From assembly GCA_017654935.2 (NCBI GenBank), contig CM065701.1, positions 2,093,951 through 2,157,950 on the forward strand: a stretch of 64,000 nucleotides of DNA. Direction: 5' to 3'. This DNA is from Phymorhynchus buccinoides. Taxonomy: Eukaryota; Mollusca; Gastropoda; Neogastropoda; Raphitomidae. The position numbers and the translations under genes are program-made. Within the stretch, counting starts at the first letter, position 1, and every line of letters starts with the position of its first letter. Of the stretch, positions 63,432-64,000 are shown piece by piece. A model generated the notes under the pieces. That model was not told the origin of the DNA. It saw only the letters and a program-made list of their open reading frames with translations, and searched no databases.

Positions 63432-63821
63432 CTACACGTTTTTTGCGATGAAATAAACAGCAGTCATACCAACTACGATAAATGCTATTTCCTGGAGTTT
63501 TTGTTTTTCAGATGGTTGGTAGAAGTCACTTAATTTCGGTGGTGGGAGCTGTTGGAGGTCTTCTCCTGTCACTAAATAATACTCTTTAATAGCGTCGTCG
63601 ACATTCTTAAAAGTGTATGCTGCATGGTTTTGCAGTTTTAATTTGTTGTTAATAAAATCTAACTGAGCGAGTCTTTGCTTTTCATAGTCTAATTGCTTCA
63701 TTGCTCGATTATGTCTTTGTCTTTCCTTGTTTGTTTCTAGCTTACTAAACATGTAATTACTACCTGAAAAAGCAAGAGCGTTTACTACAGCACCGCCAAT
63801 CATCATTGCGAGTGAAGCCAT
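63432..63821 (-). CDS. Small two-ended hydrophobic protein of the Maverick-type element
   Basis: The 129-codon intact frame begins MASLAMMIGGAVVNALAFSG, a hydrophobic helix. A charged coiled-coil-like middle (KLETNKERQRHNRAMKQLD, EKQRLAQLDFINNKLKL) and a Pro-rich section (LQQLPPPKLSDFY) follow, then a C-terminal membrane segment (IAFIVVGMTAVYFIAKNV). This layout suggests a membrane-associated virion or scaffold protein. It is seven bases upstream of the integrase start on the same strand, so the two may be co-transcribed. Unassigned. Confidence 0.6.
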   Translation of the reverse strand: MASLAMMIGGAVVNALAFSGSNYMFSKLETNKERQRHNRAMKQLDYEKQRLAQLDFINNKLKLQNHAAYTFKNVDDAIKEYYLVTGEDLQQLPPPKLSDFYQPSEKQKLQEIAFIVVGMTAVYFIAKNV

Positions 63822-63828
63822 TTTATTT

Positions 63829-64000
63829 TTACATATTTATATTTTCTGGAATTATTCCTTGCTTAACAAGAAAGTCTTTTGTTGCGATTGAAGCAGTGAT
63901 TATAGCGATTAGTTTACCGGAGTCCTCTAGGTCAAGTTTTCCAAGGTCAGCTGCTTTCATTTTCAATAGTTTCTTACCAACCATCGTGTACGCAACAGAA
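63829..64000 (-). CDS. Small protein of the Maverick-type element, partial at the window edge
   Basis: The minus-strand frame enters from beyond 64000 and ends at TAA 63829-63831. It shows SVAYTMVGKKLLKMKAADL, then an acidic stretch and LIAIITASIATKDFLVKQG, and ends IIPENINM. It is hydrophobic and small, and is followed seven bases later by the next gene (63821). The 5' end is outside the window. Unassigned. Confidence 0.5.
   Translation of the reverse strand, partial: SVAYTMVGKKLLKMKAADLGKLDLEDSGKLIAIITASIATKDFLVKQGIIPENINM

Larger units (their letters stand above)
57530..64000. mobile_element. Maverick/Polinton-class virus-like element, right part off the window
   Basis: The genes for an A32-type packaging ATPase, an upstream capsid-like protein, a DDE integrase and several small membrane proteins lie together on alternating strands with minimal spacing. 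This combination defines Mavericks/Polintons and their adintovirus-like relatives. The left edge falls in the CA-rich sequence near 57.5-57.6 kb; no terminal inverted repeat was located. At 64000 a minus-strand gene is still open, so the element continues. The family usually also carries a protein-primed type-B DNA polymerase and an adenovirus-type protease; neither is in this window. Nearly every complete gene has one frame break. Confidence 0.85.

Overview
This is animal genomic DNA with no bacterial-style organisation: spliced exons, dense microsatellites, several LINE, LTR and DNA-transposon relics, and two runs of exactly 500 N (23075-23574 and 50410-50909). A lophotrochozoan, most likely a gastropod mollusc, fits best. 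The reasons are the intronless peptide-type GPCR, the LINE and Gypsy types, the Maverick/Polinton element and the dispersed 'ccttgaccttg' repeats; this is inference. The N runs divide the window into three contigs (1-23074, 23575-50409, 50910-64000), so order and adjacency across them depend on scaffolding.

Contig 1. Three phase-compatible minus-strand exons (4241-3942, 2368-2184, 1181-1066) belong to a host gene for an acidic, Ser-rich, probably nuclear protein, perhaps SAP30BP-like. It runs off the left edge. Between and beyond the exons lie a TA-flanked inverted-repeat element (3244-3883), a TTAA-flanked piggyBac-type element (6190-6877), a LINE reverse transcriptase ORF (7343-8863), a two-level minisatellite (10077-11851), a 36-bp GC-rich minisatellite (14781-15935), and an AT-rich field of a repeating ~1 kb unit with GC-rich islands (16.7-20.1 kb).

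Contig 2. It opens with ~7 kb of poor-quality, indel-rich low-complexity sequence (25.3-31.7 kb). A 44-bp repeat inside an inverted repeat (34163-34494), a LINE 3' fragment (36703-37655) and a ~1.9 kb pentanucleotide satellite (39915-41830) follow. A decayed Gypsy-type LTR retrotransposon (43500-48441) has a second LINE fragment inserted in its pol gene (46078-47322).

Contig 3. A fold-back element (52028-52947) precedes an apparently intact intronless rhodopsin-class GPCR (53217-54302), the best intact host gene here. A triplicated Penelope-like fragment (55091-55530) and a 35-bp minisatellite (56230-57110) follow. From about 57.6 kb to the right edge lies the most interesting part, a virus-like Maverick/Polinton-class element: a candidate double-jelly-roll capsid gene beside an A32-type packaging ATPase, a retroviral-type DDE integrase, and several small or membrane-anchored genes on alternating strands with very short spacers. 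Most of its genes carry one break (frameshift or in-frame stop), so this copy is either decayed or affected by uncorrected homopolymer errors. It continues past 64000, where a type-B DNA polymerase and a protease would be expected.
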